NCBI RefSeq assembly: GCF_900021175.1
Contig: NZ_FCOP01000011.1
Coordinates: 868,001-932,000 of the forward strand
Direction: 5' to 3'
Length of the DNA: 64,000 bases
Source of the DNA: Pseudenterobacter timonensis
GTDB lineage: Bacteria; Pseudomonadota; Gammaproteobacteria; Enterobacterales; Enterobacteriaceae
The first letter of the stretch is position 1; each line of letters starts with the position of its first letter. Under the pieces are notes generated by a model that did no database searches, had not been told where the DNA came from, and worked only from the letters and a program-made list of their open reading frames with translations. Made by a program: the position numbers and the translations under genes. This document shows positions 29,029 to 38,474 of the stretch, piece after piece.

Positions 29029-29853
29029 ATGTCCTGTTATTCTCACAGGGCTGATGAACACGCCATGAACATAATTTACCTAATCAATGAAACGGTGCTT
29101 TTTGAACCGGATCGACGCCGGCTGGGACCCGCCTCTGGTTATCCGCAGTGGGCCGTTACGCTGCATGGGCCGGTGAGTGAGTGTCTGAATTTGCTGCTGG
29201 AGCACAATGGAGAGGTGTTAAGCCAGCGATTTCTCTTTGCCGCCGTCTGGGAAAAGCAGGGCGCCGTGGTGACCACCAACGCCCTCTATCAAACCATCGC
29301 CTCTATCCGCAAAGCGCTGAAAACAGCGGGTCTGCAAGAAAATATCGTCCAGACGGTACCAAAGGAGGGATTTAAATCGGTCGCCCGGATAAGGGTAGTC
29401 AGCCCTGAAGAGTGGGTGGCTTCCCCCACGGTTGCGGTTCTCAACCCGCCCGTTATTCAGGAGGAGAGCGGGCGCGTAAAAAAGCGTACCGACTGCGCGT
29501 TGACTATGAAAATCGCTTATTGTCTGGCCGCGCTGCTTTTTATCGGTGCATGCTTTGTGCTCTACAATGAATTGAAACCTCCGGCCCCCGTCTATGCTCG
29601 CTACCAGTCGGCGGGAAAGGTAAATGGCTGTGAAATTCTCTCCTCTTTGCGTGATAATAATAAAAGCAGGCAACTCTTTAATGCACTTTCTAAACGATAT
29701 CCGCTGACCTGTGACCCGGGCGGGGTGGTGTATATATCCTTTAATCAGTTGCAGCTGGGGAACGTGGTTCTGGTTTGCGACAGACGTGTCGAAAATAACC
29801 AGACAAATTGTCACTCCATTTTTTATAGCGAGCGTTTTCAGGATGATGAATAG
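29029..29853 (+). CDS. ToxR/CadC-like membrane-bound transcriptional regulator (MarT-like)
   Basis: A 274-residue protein with a cytoplasmic winged helix (about residues 14-125: FEPDRRRLG, LLEHNGEVLSQRFLFAAVWE, TTNALYQTIASIRKAL, TVPKEGFK), a linker, one membrane helix (about 160-180, CLAALLFIGACFVLY) and a short periplasmic domain with several cysteines (C201, and more in TCDPGG, VCDRR and NCHS). This is the ToxR plan. It overlaps by 11 bases a FidL-like gene, the same pairing as marT-fidL in Salmonella pathogenicity island 3. The start at 29029 has GAGGATGG upstream; an internal ATG at 29065 is possible. Confidence 0.82.
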   Translation: MSCYSHRADEHAMNIIYLINETVLFEPDRRRLGPASGYPQWAVTLHGPVSECLNLLLEHNGEVLSQRFLFAAVWEKQGAVVTTNALYQTIASIRKALKTAGLQENIVQTVPKEGFKSVARIRVVSPEEWVASPTVAVLNPPVIQEESGRVKKRTDCALTMKIAYCLAALLFIGACFVLYNELKPPAPVYARYQSAGKVNGCEILSSLRDNNKSRQLFNALSKRYPLTCDPGGVVYISFNQLQLGNVVLVCDRRVENNQTNCHSIFYSERFQDDE

Positions 29854-30307
29854 TAAAAACAGGCTGATCTGGTCCGGTATTGCTATCGCCATTGCGGCGC
29901 CCCTTATTGCGGCCGGCTACCTGCACGCGCAGCGGGATAGTTTTTCCTGCGAAGCCTATACCACTATAATTCAGGGTGATGCGGCGATCGAACTGATAAT
30001 GAATTATGACTTCCGGCAGGGGAAGGGACACTATCAGTCGTCAGGGGAATATAGCAGCCCGGGGAAACCGACCATCAGGCTCAGTAATAAGGTGGAGTTT
30101 GATTACTGGCATGAGGCCGGGCGGGTTATTATGATCTCCAGCGAGACCAATGAATTACCGCGAAAGGATTTCCCGTTCCGAAATGTGATCCCTGATTTCT
30201 ATCATTTACGTGAGCGCGGCGTGAGTTTTCAGGTCGTACCCGCAAACGACGCCAGCTACTATTTTCTTTACGCCGGATCGCCGGTCTTTTACTGCATCCG
30301 GGATTAG
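29843..30307 (+). CDS. FidL-like inner-membrane protein
   Basis: A 154-residue protein with one N-terminal membrane helix (about residues 9-28) and a periplasmic domain. DSFSCEAYTTI, NYDFRQGKGHYQSSGEY, IPDFYHLRERGVSFQVVP and the C-terminal VFYCIRD follow the order seen in the FidL family: a Cys after the helix, a GKG strand, PDF and a final Cys. The role is probably to work with the ToxR-like protein, as ToxS does with ToxR, by analogy only. The start at 29843 or 29846 overlaps the regulator gene, so the two are co-translated. Confidence 0.75.
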   Translation: MMNSKNRLIWSGIAIAIAAPLIAAGYLHAQRDSFSCEAYTTIIQGDAAIELIMNYDFRQGKGHYQSSGEYSSPGKPTIRLSNKVEFDYWHEAGRVIMISSETNELPRKDFPFRNVIPDFYHLRERGVSFQVVPANDASYYFLYAGSPVFYCIRD

Positions 30308-30353
30308 CGCCCCTTTTTTCCTGCCAGATTACCTTTACGCTTGCTTACATAAA

Positions 30354-30378
30354 GATAATGAGTATAGTTCTCATTCTC
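30354..30378 (+). promoter_or_regulatory. Fur-box-like sequence upstream of the YncE-like/receptor operon
   Basis: GATAATGAGTATAGTTCTCA followed by TTCTC gives an imperfect inverted repeat (AATGAG/CTCATT) resembling a Fur box, about 175-200 bp before the lipoprotein gene. Iron control would fit the siderophore-receptor gene downstream. Match quality is modest. Confidence 0.5.
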
Positions 30379-30554
30379 TTTAGTGTTTGCGGCCCTGATG
30401 GACCCTTTCCGCACTGATAGTGAGGCTACCTCACATGGAACGCTGAATGTGAAACACGGATCCTGCTCAGGCCAGACGGCCTGCCATAACCCGACGCGCC
30501 AGCAAGACGCGATGCAGTTTCCGCCTCCTTTTTTGACGGTAATGGATGTTCCTG

Positions 30555-31634
30555 ATGACGAAAACATTGTCCACGCTGGCGCTACTGATCGCCACGACGC
30601 TGACCGGCTGTGCCGCCCACCACGACGCCGCTCCCGTTCCGGCAGCGCAAAAAACTGCGCCCGCCGCAGCGCAAACCGGAATTATTAAACGCGAGCTTGC
30701 CGACGGCCTCTATGAGATGGCGCTGAGCCCGAAGGGAGATGCCCTCTACGTTGCCAGCTCAGAAGGTTTTAAGGATGTGCAGGGCGGGGTGATCTATAAG
30801 CTCGACCCCGCCACGCTGAAGAGCCGGGGCCGCAGCCACACCGATCTGAAAAACTTCGCGCTGGCGATTTCGCCGGATGGCCAGACGCTCTATGTCACCA
30901 ACTCGCTGGACGGCGGTATCTCAGCCATTAGCACCGCCGATGGCAAAGTGAAAAAACGGCTGATGTTTACCGAGCGCAATAAAGAAGGATACCCGTTTGG
31001 CGCCCGGGAAATTCTGCTGCACGACGGGCTGCTCTACGTGGGCGGCGTGGGCGAACCGGGGGTGATTTGGGTCGTCAACGCCGACACGCTGACGCTGAAA
31101 AAGACCATCAAAAACGCCGGGCAGTGGGTTACCGGCCTGCTCTGGTCTGAACAAACCGGCAGGCTCTACGCGGCGAACGGCGGCGGTGAAATCCTGGTGA
31201 TCAACCCGCGCAACAACCGTATCGAAAAACGCTGGAAGCCGCTCGGCGACAAACCGGCGCTGCTGCTCAATATGGCGGAGGACAAGGCAACAGGCCGTCT
31301 CTTCGTAACCGATAATTCAAAAGCAAAAACCACGCTGGTGCTCGATATCAACACGGGCGCGCTCATTCGCTCGCTGCCGGTGGGCGACTCGCTGGCGGTG
31401 AAATTCAACGCCGCGCGCCACGAGCTTTACATCACCCAGCGTGAAAGCGGAAAGCTGCTGAGCCTGGATGCCACCACCCTGGCGGTGAAACGCTCCTGGG
31501 ATCTGCCACCTCATCCGAACAGCCTGCTGCTGTCGGCGGACGGGCAGACGCTCTACGTCACCGTGAAGCAGCCCTTCAATAAAGACCACTCCACCAACGG
31601 GCCGGACAGCGTGGTTCGTATCGCCCTCCAGTAA
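30555..31634 (+). CDS. YncE-like beta-propeller lipoprotein
   Basis: A 359-residue protein of the YncE seven-bladed beta-propeller family. Blade motifs such as ISPDGQTLYVTNSLDGG, GGGEILVINPRNNRI and LSADGQTLYVTVKQP are visible, and the C terminus VVRIAL is shared with YncE. Unlike periplasmic YncE, the N terminus has a lipobox, TLTGCAAHH, with Cys19, so it should be lipid-anchored. The TonB-dependent receptor gene follows within about 65 bp, matching the yncD-yncE association in E. coli. Start at 30555 rather than 30546 for a better leader and ribosome site; uncertain. Confidence 0.82.
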   Translation: MTKTLSTLALLIATTLTGCAAHHDAAPVPAAQKTAPAAAQTGIIKRELADGLYEMALSPKGDALYVASSEGFKDVQGGVIYKLDPATLKSRGRSHTDLKNFALAISPDGQTLYVTNSLDGGISAISTADGKVKKRLMFTERNKEGYPFGAREILLHDGLLYVGGVGEPGVIWVVNADTLTLKKTIKNAGQWVTGLLWSEQTGRLYAANGGGEILVINPRNNRIEKRWKPLGDKPALLLNMAEDKATGRLFVTDNSKAKTTLVLDINTGALIRSLPVGDSLAVKFNAARHELYITQRESGKLLSLDATTLAVKRSWDLPPHPNSLLLSADGQTLYVTVKQPFNKDHSTNGPDSVVRIALQ

Positions 31635-31697
31635 ATACTCCGGCCCGGGAGCGGGCCATTTTGCTCTGATGAGTCGGTTATGAGAGAGACCAGAAAA

Positions 31698-33866
31698 ATG
31701 AAAAAAACGCTGCTGGCGCTGGCCATTGGCGCGGTTGCGCCCGTTTCCCAGGCGGCGGAAAAGGCCGGGGAAGAGACTATCGTCGTGCAGGCCGCGCCGG
31801 CGGGCGATTTCAAACCCGGCGGTGACCAGCCGATGCCCGCTTTTCTCGACGGACAGGTGGCGAACGGCGGGCGGCTGGGGATGCTCGGCCAGCAAAACGC
31901 GATGGATGTCCCTTTTAACGTCATTAGCTACACCTCGAAGCTGGTGGAAGATCAGCAGGCGAAAACCATTGCCGACGTGGTGGCAAACGACGCGGGCGTG
32001 CAGTTTGTGCAGGGCTACGGCAACTACGCCGAAAGCTACCGCATACGGGGCCTGAAGTTTGACGGCGACGATATGACCTTTGGCGGGCTTTCGGGCGTGC
32101 TGCCGCGTCAGGTGGTGGATGCGCAGATGGTGGATCGCATCGAGGTCTTTAAGGGGGCCAACGCCCTGATGAACGGCGCGGCCAGCTCCGGCGTCGGCGG
32201 GATGATTAATCTTGAGCCGAAGCACGCGGGCGATACGCCGCAGGCGAAGGTGGGGGTGGATTACACCTCCGACTCCCAGTTCGGCGCCACGCTGGACGCG
32301 GGCCGCCGCTTTGGCGACAACGACCAGTTCGGCGCGCGCGTCAATCTGGTGCATCGCGAAGGCGAAGCGCCGGTGGCAAACGATCGCCGTCGTACCACGC
32401 TGGCCGCCGTCGGGCTGGATTACAAAGGCGATGCCGTGCGCTCCTCACTGGACGTGGGCTACCAGAAGAAAACCTTCCACGGCGGCGAAACCGGCGTCAA
32501 TATTTCGGGCGTCGATTTTGTGCCGGAACCGCCGAAAAACGATCGCAACTACTCGCAAAAATGGGCCTACAGCGATATCGAAAACGAGTTTGGCCTCTGG
32601 CGCAGCGAGGTTGATCTGACCGATAACTGGACCGCCTACACCGGTCTGGGGGCGCAGCACGCTCATGAAGAGGGGCTCTACAGCGGCGCGAAGCTTATCG
32701 ACAAAAGCGGCAACGCCACCGCCACGCGTCTTGATACTAACCGCATCAGCGATTCAGTCAGCGGTATGGCGGGGCTGCGCGGTAACTTCGACACCGGCTT
32801 CATCTCCCACAAGGTGAATGTCGGCTACTCGGCGATGACCAAAAATGAAAAAATCGCCTGGAAAATGTCTAATGCGGCGGATAATCCCGCCACCAACATC
32901 TATCACAACGACGGCGTTGACGCGCCCGACAGCAGCAATTTTAACGGCTCCGGCGGGAAGTACAGCGATCCGCTCACCAGCGGACGCACCCGCACCCAGG
33001 GCTGGCTGCTGAGCGATACCCTCGGCGTACTGGACGACAAGCTGCTGTTTACCGCCGGGGCGCGCCATCAGAAGGTGGTGATCCGTGGCTACAGCAAAAT
33101 CACCGGCGTGGAAAACCCGGGCGACAGCTTCGACGGCAGCCGCTGGATGCCGACCTACGGCGTGGTCTATAAGCCGTGGCGCGAAATCTCGCTCTACGCC
33201 AACCACACCGAAGCGCTCCAGCCGGGAAAAACCGCGCCCAACACCGCCATTAACTACGGGCAGAGCACCGGCATCGTCCATTCGAAGCAGAACGAAGTGG
33301 GGGTGAAGGCTGATTTCGGCCGCATGGGCGGCTCGCTGGCGCTGTTTGAGATCAAAATGCCGTCGGCCATTCTTGACAGTGAAACCCGCTACTACAGTCT
33401 CGATGCGGAGCAGCGTAACCGCGGCGTGGAGGTAAATCTCTTCGGCGAGCCGCTGCTGGGCGTGCGTCTGAACGCCAGCGCCACCTGGCTGCAGGCGGAG
33501 CTCACCAAAACCAACAACGGTCTGAACCAGGGGAACGACGCCATCGGCGTGCCGAACTTCTACGCCGTACTGGGGGCGGAATATGATATTCCGACCCTCG
33601 ACGGTCTGACCGCCACCGCCCGTGTGAACCACTCCGGCTCCCAGTATGCGGATCTGGCGAACAGCAAGAAGCTCGACAGCTACACCACGCTGGACCTCGG
33701 GATGCGCTATCGCTTCACGGTCAATCAGGGCAACCAGATGACCCTGCGCGCGGGTATCGATAACGTCACGGATGAAAATTACTGGGCAGGTGTGGACGAC
33801 TCCGGTACCTATCTCTTCCAGGGGGAGCCGCGCACCTTTAAGGTCTCCGTGGATTACGCCTTCTGA
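31698..33866 (+). CDS. TonB-dependent siderophore receptor (FcuA-like)
   Basis: A 722-residue outer-membrane receptor with a signal peptide (MKKTLLALAIGAVAPVSQA), a TonB-box-like EETIVVQA near the mature N terminus, a plug domain (NAMDVPFNVISYT, AESYRIRGL, VDRIEVFKGANALMNGA, GVGGMINLEPK) and a 22-strand barrel ending in VSVDYAF with terminal Phe. The plug resembles hydroxamate-siderophore receptors of the FcuA group, but the ligand cannot be read from sequence. Start chosen at 31698 for the signal peptide and GAGAGA site; an ATG six codons earlier is possible. Probably co-transcribed with the YncE-like gene. Confidence 0.88.
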   Translation: MKKTLLALAIGAVAPVSQAAEKAGEETIVVQAAPAGDFKPGGDQPMPAFLDGQVANGGRLGMLGQQNAMDVPFNVISYTSKLVEDQQAKTIADVVANDAGVQFVQGYGNYAESYRIRGLKFDGDDMTFGGLSGVLPRQVVDAQMVDRIEVFKGANALMNGAASSGVGGMINLEPKHAGDTPQAKVGVDYTSDSQFGATLDAGRRFGDNDQFGARVNLVHREGEAPVANDRRRTTLAAVGLDYKGDAVRSSLDVGYQKKTFHGGETGVNISGVDFVPEPPKNDRNYSQKWAYSDIENEFGLWRSEVDLTDNWTAYTGLGAQHAHEEGLYSGAKLIDKSGNATATRLDTNRISDSVSGMAGLRGNFDTGFISHKVNVGYSAMTKNEKIAWKMSNAADNPATNIYHNDGVDAPDSSNFNGSGGKYSDPLTSGRTRTQGWLLSDTLGVLDDKLLFTAGARHQKVVIRGYSKITGVENPGDSFDGSRWMPTYGVVYKPWREISLYANHTEALQPGKTAPNTAINYGQSTGIVHSKQNEVGVKADFGRMGGSLALFEIKMPSAILDSETRYYSLDAEQRNRGVEVNLFGEPLLGVRLNASATWLQAELTKTNNGLNQGNDAIGVPNFYAVLGAEYDIPTLDGLTATARVNHSGSQYADLANSKKLDSYTTLDLGMRYRFTVNQGNQMTLRAGIDNVTDENYWAGVDDSGTYLFQGEPRTFKVSVDYAF

Positions 33867-33968
33867 GGCGGGCCGCCGTTCGGGGCAGGGAGGCCCCTCC
33901 ATTCGCTTGCTCGCGCCAGCCCGAAGTGTTAAAACGTGCCCCTTCTAAAAAAGAGACAGGGGAAGGGC

Positions 33969-35354
33969 GTGAAAAACGCGTCATCAGCTTCCGGCAAGGG
34001 TATTGCCGGAGGGGCGTCGGAGAAGAGTCCGACGCTGCATCGTGGTTTGCAAAACCGACATATTCAGTTAATCGCCCTCGGCGGCGCCATTGGTACCGGG
34101 CTCTTTCTTGGCATCGGTCCGGCGATTCAGATGGCGGGGCCGGCGGTTCTGCTGGGCTACGCCGTCGCGGGGTTTATCGCCTTTTTGATTATGCGCCAGC
34201 TTGGCGAGATGGTCGTTGAAGAGCCGGTATCGGGCTCCTTTGCCCACTTTGCGTGGAAATACTGGGGACCTTTTGCCGGCTTCCTCTCCGGCTGGAACTA
34301 CTGGGTGATGTTCGTGCTGGTGGGGATGGCGGAGCTGACCGCCGCGGGCATCTATATGCAGTACTGGCTGCCGGGCGTTCCCACCTGGGTCTGGGCGGCC
34401 GCCTTCTTTGTGATCATCAATGCCGTTAACCTGGTGAACGTACGCCTCTATGGCGAAACGGAGTTCTGGTTCGCCCTTATCAAGGTGCTGGCCATTATCG
34501 GGATGATCGGCTTTGGCCTTTGGCTACTCTTTAGCGGCAACGGGGGCGAGCGCGCCACGCTGGATAACCTGTGGCAGCATGGCGGCTTTCTGGCGACCGG
34601 CTGGAAAGGGCTTATTCTCTCCCTGGCGGTAATTATGTTCTCCTTTGGCGGGCTGGAGCTTATCGGCATCACCGCCGCGGAAGCGCACGATCCGCATAAA
34701 AGCATTCCCAAAGCGGTCAACCAGGTGGTCTACCGTATTCTGCTGTTCTATATTGGCTCGCTGGTGGTCCTGCTCGCGCTCTACCCGTGGGTGGAGATCA
34801 AATCTGACAGCAGTCCGTTTGTGATGATTTTCCACGATCTCAACAGCAACGTCGTCGCCTCCGCGCTGAACTTCGTCATTCTGGTCGCCTCGCTTTCGGT
34901 CTATAACAGCGGCGTTTACTCCAACAGCCGCATGCTGTTTGGGCTCTCCGTGCAGGGCAACGCGCCGAAGTTTTTAACCCGCGTCAGCCGTCGCGGCGTG
35001 CCGGTCAACTCGCTGCTGCTCTCCGGTGCCGTAACCTCGCTTGTGATCCTGATTAACTATCTGCTGCCAAAGGAGGCCTTTAGCCTGCTGATGGCGCTGG
35101 TGGTGGCGACGCTGCTGCTGAACTGGATCATGATCTGCCTGGCGCACCTGCGCTTTCGGGCGGCGATGCGCCGTAAAGGGCGTGAAACCCTCTTCAAAGC
35201 GCTGTTCTATCCGGCGGGGAACTATCTCTGTATCGCCTTTCTGGCGATGATCCTGGTGCTGATGTGTACGATGGAGGGAATGCGTCTTTCGGCGCTGCTG
35301 CTGCCGGCGTGGATTATCTTTCTGTTTGTGGCGTTTAAGCTGTCGCGGCGATAA
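33969..35354 (+). CDS. pheP: PheP, phenylalanine-specific permease
   Basis: A 461-residue APC-family amino acid/proton symporter with about 12 membrane helices, nearly identical to E. coli PheP (HRGLQNRHIQLIALGGAIGT, FGGLELIGITAAEAHDP). It imports phenylalanine. The start is taken as GTG at 33969, which follows GGGGAAGGG and gives the E. coli N terminus KNAS; a longer frame begins at 33936. In E. coli ybdG separates pheP from nfsB; ybdG is absent here. Confidence 0.96.
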   Translation: MKNASSASGKGIAGGASEKSPTLHRGLQNRHIQLIALGGAIGTGLFLGIGPAIQMAGPAVLLGYAVAGFIAFLIMRQLGEMVVEEPVSGSFAHFAWKYWGPFAGFLSGWNYWVMFVLVGMAELTAAGIYMQYWLPGVPTWVWAAAFFVIINAVNLVNVRLYGETEFWFALIKVLAIIGMIGFGLWLLFSGNGGERATLDNLWQHGGFLATGWKGLILSLAVIMFSFGGLELIGITAAEAHDPHKSIPKAVNQVVYRILLFYIGSLVVLLALYPWVEIKSDSSPFVMIFHDLNSNVVASALNFVILVASLSVYNSGVYSNSRMLFGLSVQGNAPKFLTRVSRRGVPVNSLLLSGAVTSLVILINYLLPKEAFSLLMALVVATLLLNWIMICLAHLRFRAAMRRKGRETLFKALFYPAGNYLCIAFLAMILVLMCTMEGMRLSALLLPAWIIFLFVAFKLSRR

Positions 35355-35356
35355 AA

Positions 35357-35380
35357 AAGCGGCAACCTTGGTTGCCGCTT
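35357..35380. terminator. Bidirectional terminator between pheP and nfsB
   Basis: A perfect 10-bp stem AAGCGGCAAC-CTTG-GTTGCCGCTT. On the minus strand it is followed by TTTTTTAT, a good terminator for nfsB. On the plus strand the T run is weak. Confidence 0.8.
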
Positions 35381-35428
35381 CAGTCCTCACTCTGAGGAGG
35401 CGAGCCGCAGGTGACTGCGGCGTTGCGA

Positions 35429-36082
35429 TTAGCAGTCAGTAATAATGGTGCTCTGCGGCAGGCGGGACTTCGGCAGGGCAGCATTGAAATCTTCCGCGCT
35501 GTGATGGCCAACCGGCACCACTACGAGGCTGGTATAGCCTTGCTCTTTCAGCTCAAATTCCGCATCGAGAACGGCAGCGTCAAAGCCCTCGATCGGCACC
35601 GCGTCCAGACCCATCGCGGCGACGCCCAGCAGGAAGTTACCAACGTTGAGGTAAACCTGTTTCGCCATCCACTGCGCATCATCTTTCAGATCTACCCGGT
35701 GCATATCCGCAAAGTAGCGGCGCCCTTTGTCATTACCGGCTTTAGCTTCCGGGGTGGCGAAACGGCCATCGGCCTCTTCCTGATCCACCACGCGCTCAAG
35801 CCAGGCATCATCCATCGCCGTTTTAGCGCAAAAGACCACCACGAGAGGCGCATCCAGCATTTTGCGTTCGTTAAATACATAGCTGCCAGCAGCCGATTTA
35901 GCCACGCGCGCCTTTCCCTCTTCAGTACCCGCGACAATAAAGTGCCACGGCTGCGAGTTGGTGCTGGACGGGCTGTACTGTAGCAGCGTTTTGATTTTTT
36001 CAATCTCCTCAGCGGTCAGCTTCTTAGCGGGATCAAAGGCTTTAGCTGAATGGCGCTTCAGGGCAACTGAAATGATATCCAT
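35429..36082 (-). CDS. nfsB: NfsB, oxygen-insensitive NAD(P)H nitroreductase
   Basis: A 217-residue FMN flavoenzyme that reduces nitroaromatics, quinones and dihydropteridines. Family motifs are [39 protein letters not shown] and [16 protein letters not shown]. The start at 36082 follows AGGAG and matches E. coli; ten upstream in-frame codons are not supported. NfsB is a known member of the MarA/SoxS/RamA regulon, and ramA lies 2.4 kb away. Confidence 0.96.
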   Translation of the reverse strand: MDIISVALKRHSAKAFDPAKKLTAEEIEKIKTLLQYSPSSTNSQPWHFIVAGTEEGKARVAKSAAGSYVFNERKMLDAPLVVVFCAKTAMDDAWLERVVDQEEADGRFATPEAKAGNDKGRRYFADMHRVDLKDDAQWMAKQVYLNVGNFLLGVAAMGLDAVPIEGFDAAVLDAEFELKEQGYTSLVVVPVGHHSAEDFNAALPKSRLPQSTIITDC

Positions 36083-36201
36083 AACGACTCCTGGTATTAA
36101 AAATATGCCCACGGCGGGCAGAAAGAGAAGCAGATTACAGGGGGAACCGGGAAATGATAAGGGCTATCGATGCGCTTATTCTGTTCGTCTGAGACGAACA
36201 G

Positions 36202-36570
36202 TCAGTCAGGACGCAGACGCTTTTGCGTCTTTTTCGGCAGCTTATCCACCACCCGATTCCAGGACTCAGCGACCAGGTCGGTCACCAGCTCCGGGGTGAT
36301 ATCGTCGCTGGCGTAGACTGAAATCCAGTGCTTTTTATTGAGGTGGTAACCGGGCTCGATGCCGCGATAGATTTGCTGGTTTAACAGCGATTTTTGCGGG
36401 TCCGATTTCAGGCTGATGTGCGGCCGCCCGTGGGCCACCGCCGCCAGCATAAAAATTTTCCCCTCCACCTTAAAGACGTCAAACTCCGGGCCAAAGGGCC
36501 AGCACAGTTCGGTGAAGGGCAGTTCGAGCGCCACGCGCTTCGCATGCGCCTGTAATGCCTTACTCTCCAT
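36202..36570 (-). CDS. ybdF: YbdF, MmcQ/YjbR-family protein
   Basis: A 122-residue protein of the MmcQ/YjbR family, a small DNA-binding-like fold of unknown function. [34 protein letters not shown] and [14 protein letters not shown] match E. coli YbdF at equal length. The start at 36570 overlaps the 3' end of ramR by 11 bases, so it may be read from the ramR transcript. Confidence 0.92.
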   Translation of the reverse strand: MESKALQAHAKRVALELPFTELCWPFGPEFDVFKVEGKIFMLAAVAHGRPHISLKSDPQKSLLNQQIYRGIEPGYHLNKKHWISVYASDDITPELVTDLVAESWNRVVDKLPKKTQKRLRPD

Positions 36571-37150
36571 GGGGCACCTCGATAGCGAGCGCCCGCCACA
36601 TCGCCTCAAAACCCAGCTCCTTAAACTCCGCCGCCCGGGCCGGCTCGCGGGTGGCAAACGCCATGGTGGTTTCCGCCAGCGACAGAAACAGCGCGTCGCC
36701 GAAGGCGTGAAACGCGTCGGAGAGAAAGACCGGGCGGATCGAGCGGCGACAGAGATCGTGCAGCTCCGGGAACAGTTCATGCACCGCCTGCTCCGTTTCG
36801 GCGGTGATTTTCTCGCTCACGCCGAGCTGGCGAATCGCGCCGTGCGCTATCGGATTTCTAAGCCCCCAGTCGATGTAGCTGTTCCAGATGCTGCGGGTAT
36901 GCTCCTTGGGGGTGGTCAGGCCGCGATCTAAACTGGCGAGCATGGCGCGGCAAAGATCCTGTTTCAGATGCAGATAAAGGGCATTAAGCAGATCGTCCTT
37001 GGTGGCGAAATAGCGAAACAGGGTTCCTTCGGCAACGCCCGCGTTGCGGGCAATCAGGGCGGTTGACGCCGCGATCCCCGACTGCGCAAAGGCGGCGGTT
37101 GCTGCCTCCAGCAAGGCCTGTTTTTTATCTTCACTTTTGGGACGCGCCAC
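36560..37150 (-). CDS. ramR: RamR, TetR-family repressor of romA-ramA
   Basis: A 196-residue TetR/AcrR repressor. The N terminus (V/M)[17 protein letters not shown] and the helix-turn-helix [24 protein letters not shown] segment ([18 protein letters not shown]) match Salmonella RamR closely. RamR binds multidrug ligands, including bile acids, and releases the ramA promoter. The start is GTG at 37150 with GAGGG upstream, which gives the known N terminus. No truncation or frameshift is seen. It is divergent from romA, with its operator between them. Confidence 0.94.
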   Translation of the reverse strand: MARPKSEDKKQALLEAATAAFAQSGIAASTALIARNAGVAEGTLFRYFATKDDLLNALYLHLKQDLCRAMLASLDRGLTTPKEHTRSIWNSYIDWGLRNPIAHGAIRQLGVSEKITAETEQAVHELFPELHDLCRRSIRPVFLSDAFHAFGDALFLSLAETTMAFATREPARAAEFKELGFEAMWRALAIEVPHGE

Positions 37151-37240
37151 GCAATTTGCCCTCACATTGATGCTAAAAAGCGGTATTGAAGCATGCGCGT
37201 CATACTGCTGCAACGCGCAATGTCAAAGATCGAAAACGTC

Positions 37241-37289
37241 TTGACGACTTATTCATCACCCTTATAATGAGTGCTTACTCACTCATAAT
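37241..37289 (+). promoter_or_regulatory. romA-ramA promoter with RamR operator
   Basis: TTGACG (37241-37246) and TATAAT (37263-37268), 16 bp apart, form a strong sigma70 promoter. The inverted repeat ATGAGTGCTTACTCACTCAT (37267-37286) matches the known RamR site ATGAGTG-N6-CACTCAT and overlaps the -10, so repression is by promoter occlusion. The site is intact. Confidence 0.92.
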
Positions 37290-37341
37290 CAAGCTCACTG
37301 GCATAAACCCCTGTTTAAAGGGGGCATAGCCGGGTCAGGAT

Positions 37342-38445
37342 ATGAAAAAGCCTCTTATCGTAAGCGTGGTGTTAGTCATGATGATAGCGACAGCGGCGGG
37401 TCTGCCCTTTGTCCTGAACGCCGGATTTGGCCAGCCGCCGCAGGGGGCGGAGCTGACCCCGGTGCAAGCCTCCCCCCATTATCGGGACGGCCAGTTTTAC
37501 AACGCGCTGCCAACGCCGGGCTTTACCGGGGATAAATCGACGCTGGCGGCCTGGTGGGATTTTCTGACGCGCAAAACGGAAAACGCCCGTCCCGCCGCGC
37601 CGCTGCCGCTGGTGAATACCGATCTTGCCGCGCTGCCGCTGGACCAGGATCGCCTGGTCTGGCTGGGCCACTCCTCCTGGTATCTGCAGCTGGCGGGGAA
37701 ACGCATTCTGATCGACCCGGTGCTGGGCAATTACGCCGCCCCCTTTTCATTTCTGAATAAAGCCTTTGCCGGAGAGTACCCCTGGCGTGCAGAGACGATG
37801 CCGGACATCGACCTGCTGGTCATCTCCCATGACCATTACGATCACCTGGATTACGCCACCATCAAAGCGCTGCTGCCGAAGGTGAAGCGGGTGGTTACCC
37901 CCCTGGGCGTGGGATCGCACCTGCGCTACTGGGGGATGAAATCCGACATTATTGAAGAGCGCGACTGGAACCAGTCGGTGCGTATCAGCGATGCGCTGAC
38001 CGTTCACCTGCTGCCGGCGCGCCATTTTTCAGGCAGGGGACTGAAGCGCAACCAGACGTTGTGGGGCAGCTTTATGTTCGTCACCCCTGAGCAAAAGATT
38101 TACTACAGCGGCGATTCCGGCTACGGGCCGCACTTTAAGGCGATAGGCGAACAGTTTGGCAAGGTGGATCTCGCCATCATGGAGAACGGTCAGTATGACG
38201 ATGACTGGCGCTACATCCACATGCATCCGCAGGAGACGGCGCAGGCCGCCGTCGATATCAACGCCAGCGCGGTGGTGCCAGGCCATAACGGGCGCTTTGT
38301 GCTGGCGAAGCATACCTGGAACGATCCGCTGATTCGGCTGGCGCAGGCGAGCCAGGATAAAAACTATCGCCTGCTGACGCCCGAACTGGGGGAGCCGATC
38401 CGGCTTAATGACGCCACGCAGCGTTTTCAGACATGGTGGCAATAA
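37342..38445 (+). CDS. romA: RomA, membrane-anchored metallo-beta-lactamase-fold hydrolase
   Basis: A 367-residue MBL-fold protein of the UlaG/NAPE-PLD-like group with an N-terminal membrane or signal segment (about residues 5-26). The metal motif is SHDHYDHLD, with further ligands in ARHFSGRG, GDSGYG and PGHNGR. RomA was first described in Enterobacter cloacae as a gene affecting outer-membrane porins and drug resistance; its substrate is unknown. It lies between ramR and ramA and is co-transcribed with ramA (29 bp apart). Confidence 0.9.
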   Translation: MKKPLIVSVVLVMMIATAAGLPFVLNAGFGQPPQGAELTPVQASPHYRDGQFYNALPTPGFTGDKSTLAAWWDFLTRKTENARPAAPLPLVNTDLAALPLDQDRLVWLGHSSWYLQLAGKRILIDPVLGNYAAPFSFLNKAFAGEYPWRAETMPDIDLLVISHDHYDHLDYATIKALLPKVKRVVTPLGVGSHLRYWGMKSDIIEERDWNQSVRISDALTVHLLPARHFSGRGLKRNQTLWGSFMFVTPEQKIYYSGDSGYGPHFKAIGEQFGKVDLAIMENGQYDDDWRYIHMHPQETAQAAVDINASAVVPGHNGRFVLAKHTWNDPLIRLAQASQDKNYRLLTPELGEPIRLNDATQRFQTWWQ

Positions 38446-38474
38446 TGGTTAATCGAGGAACAGGGGAGGGCGCT

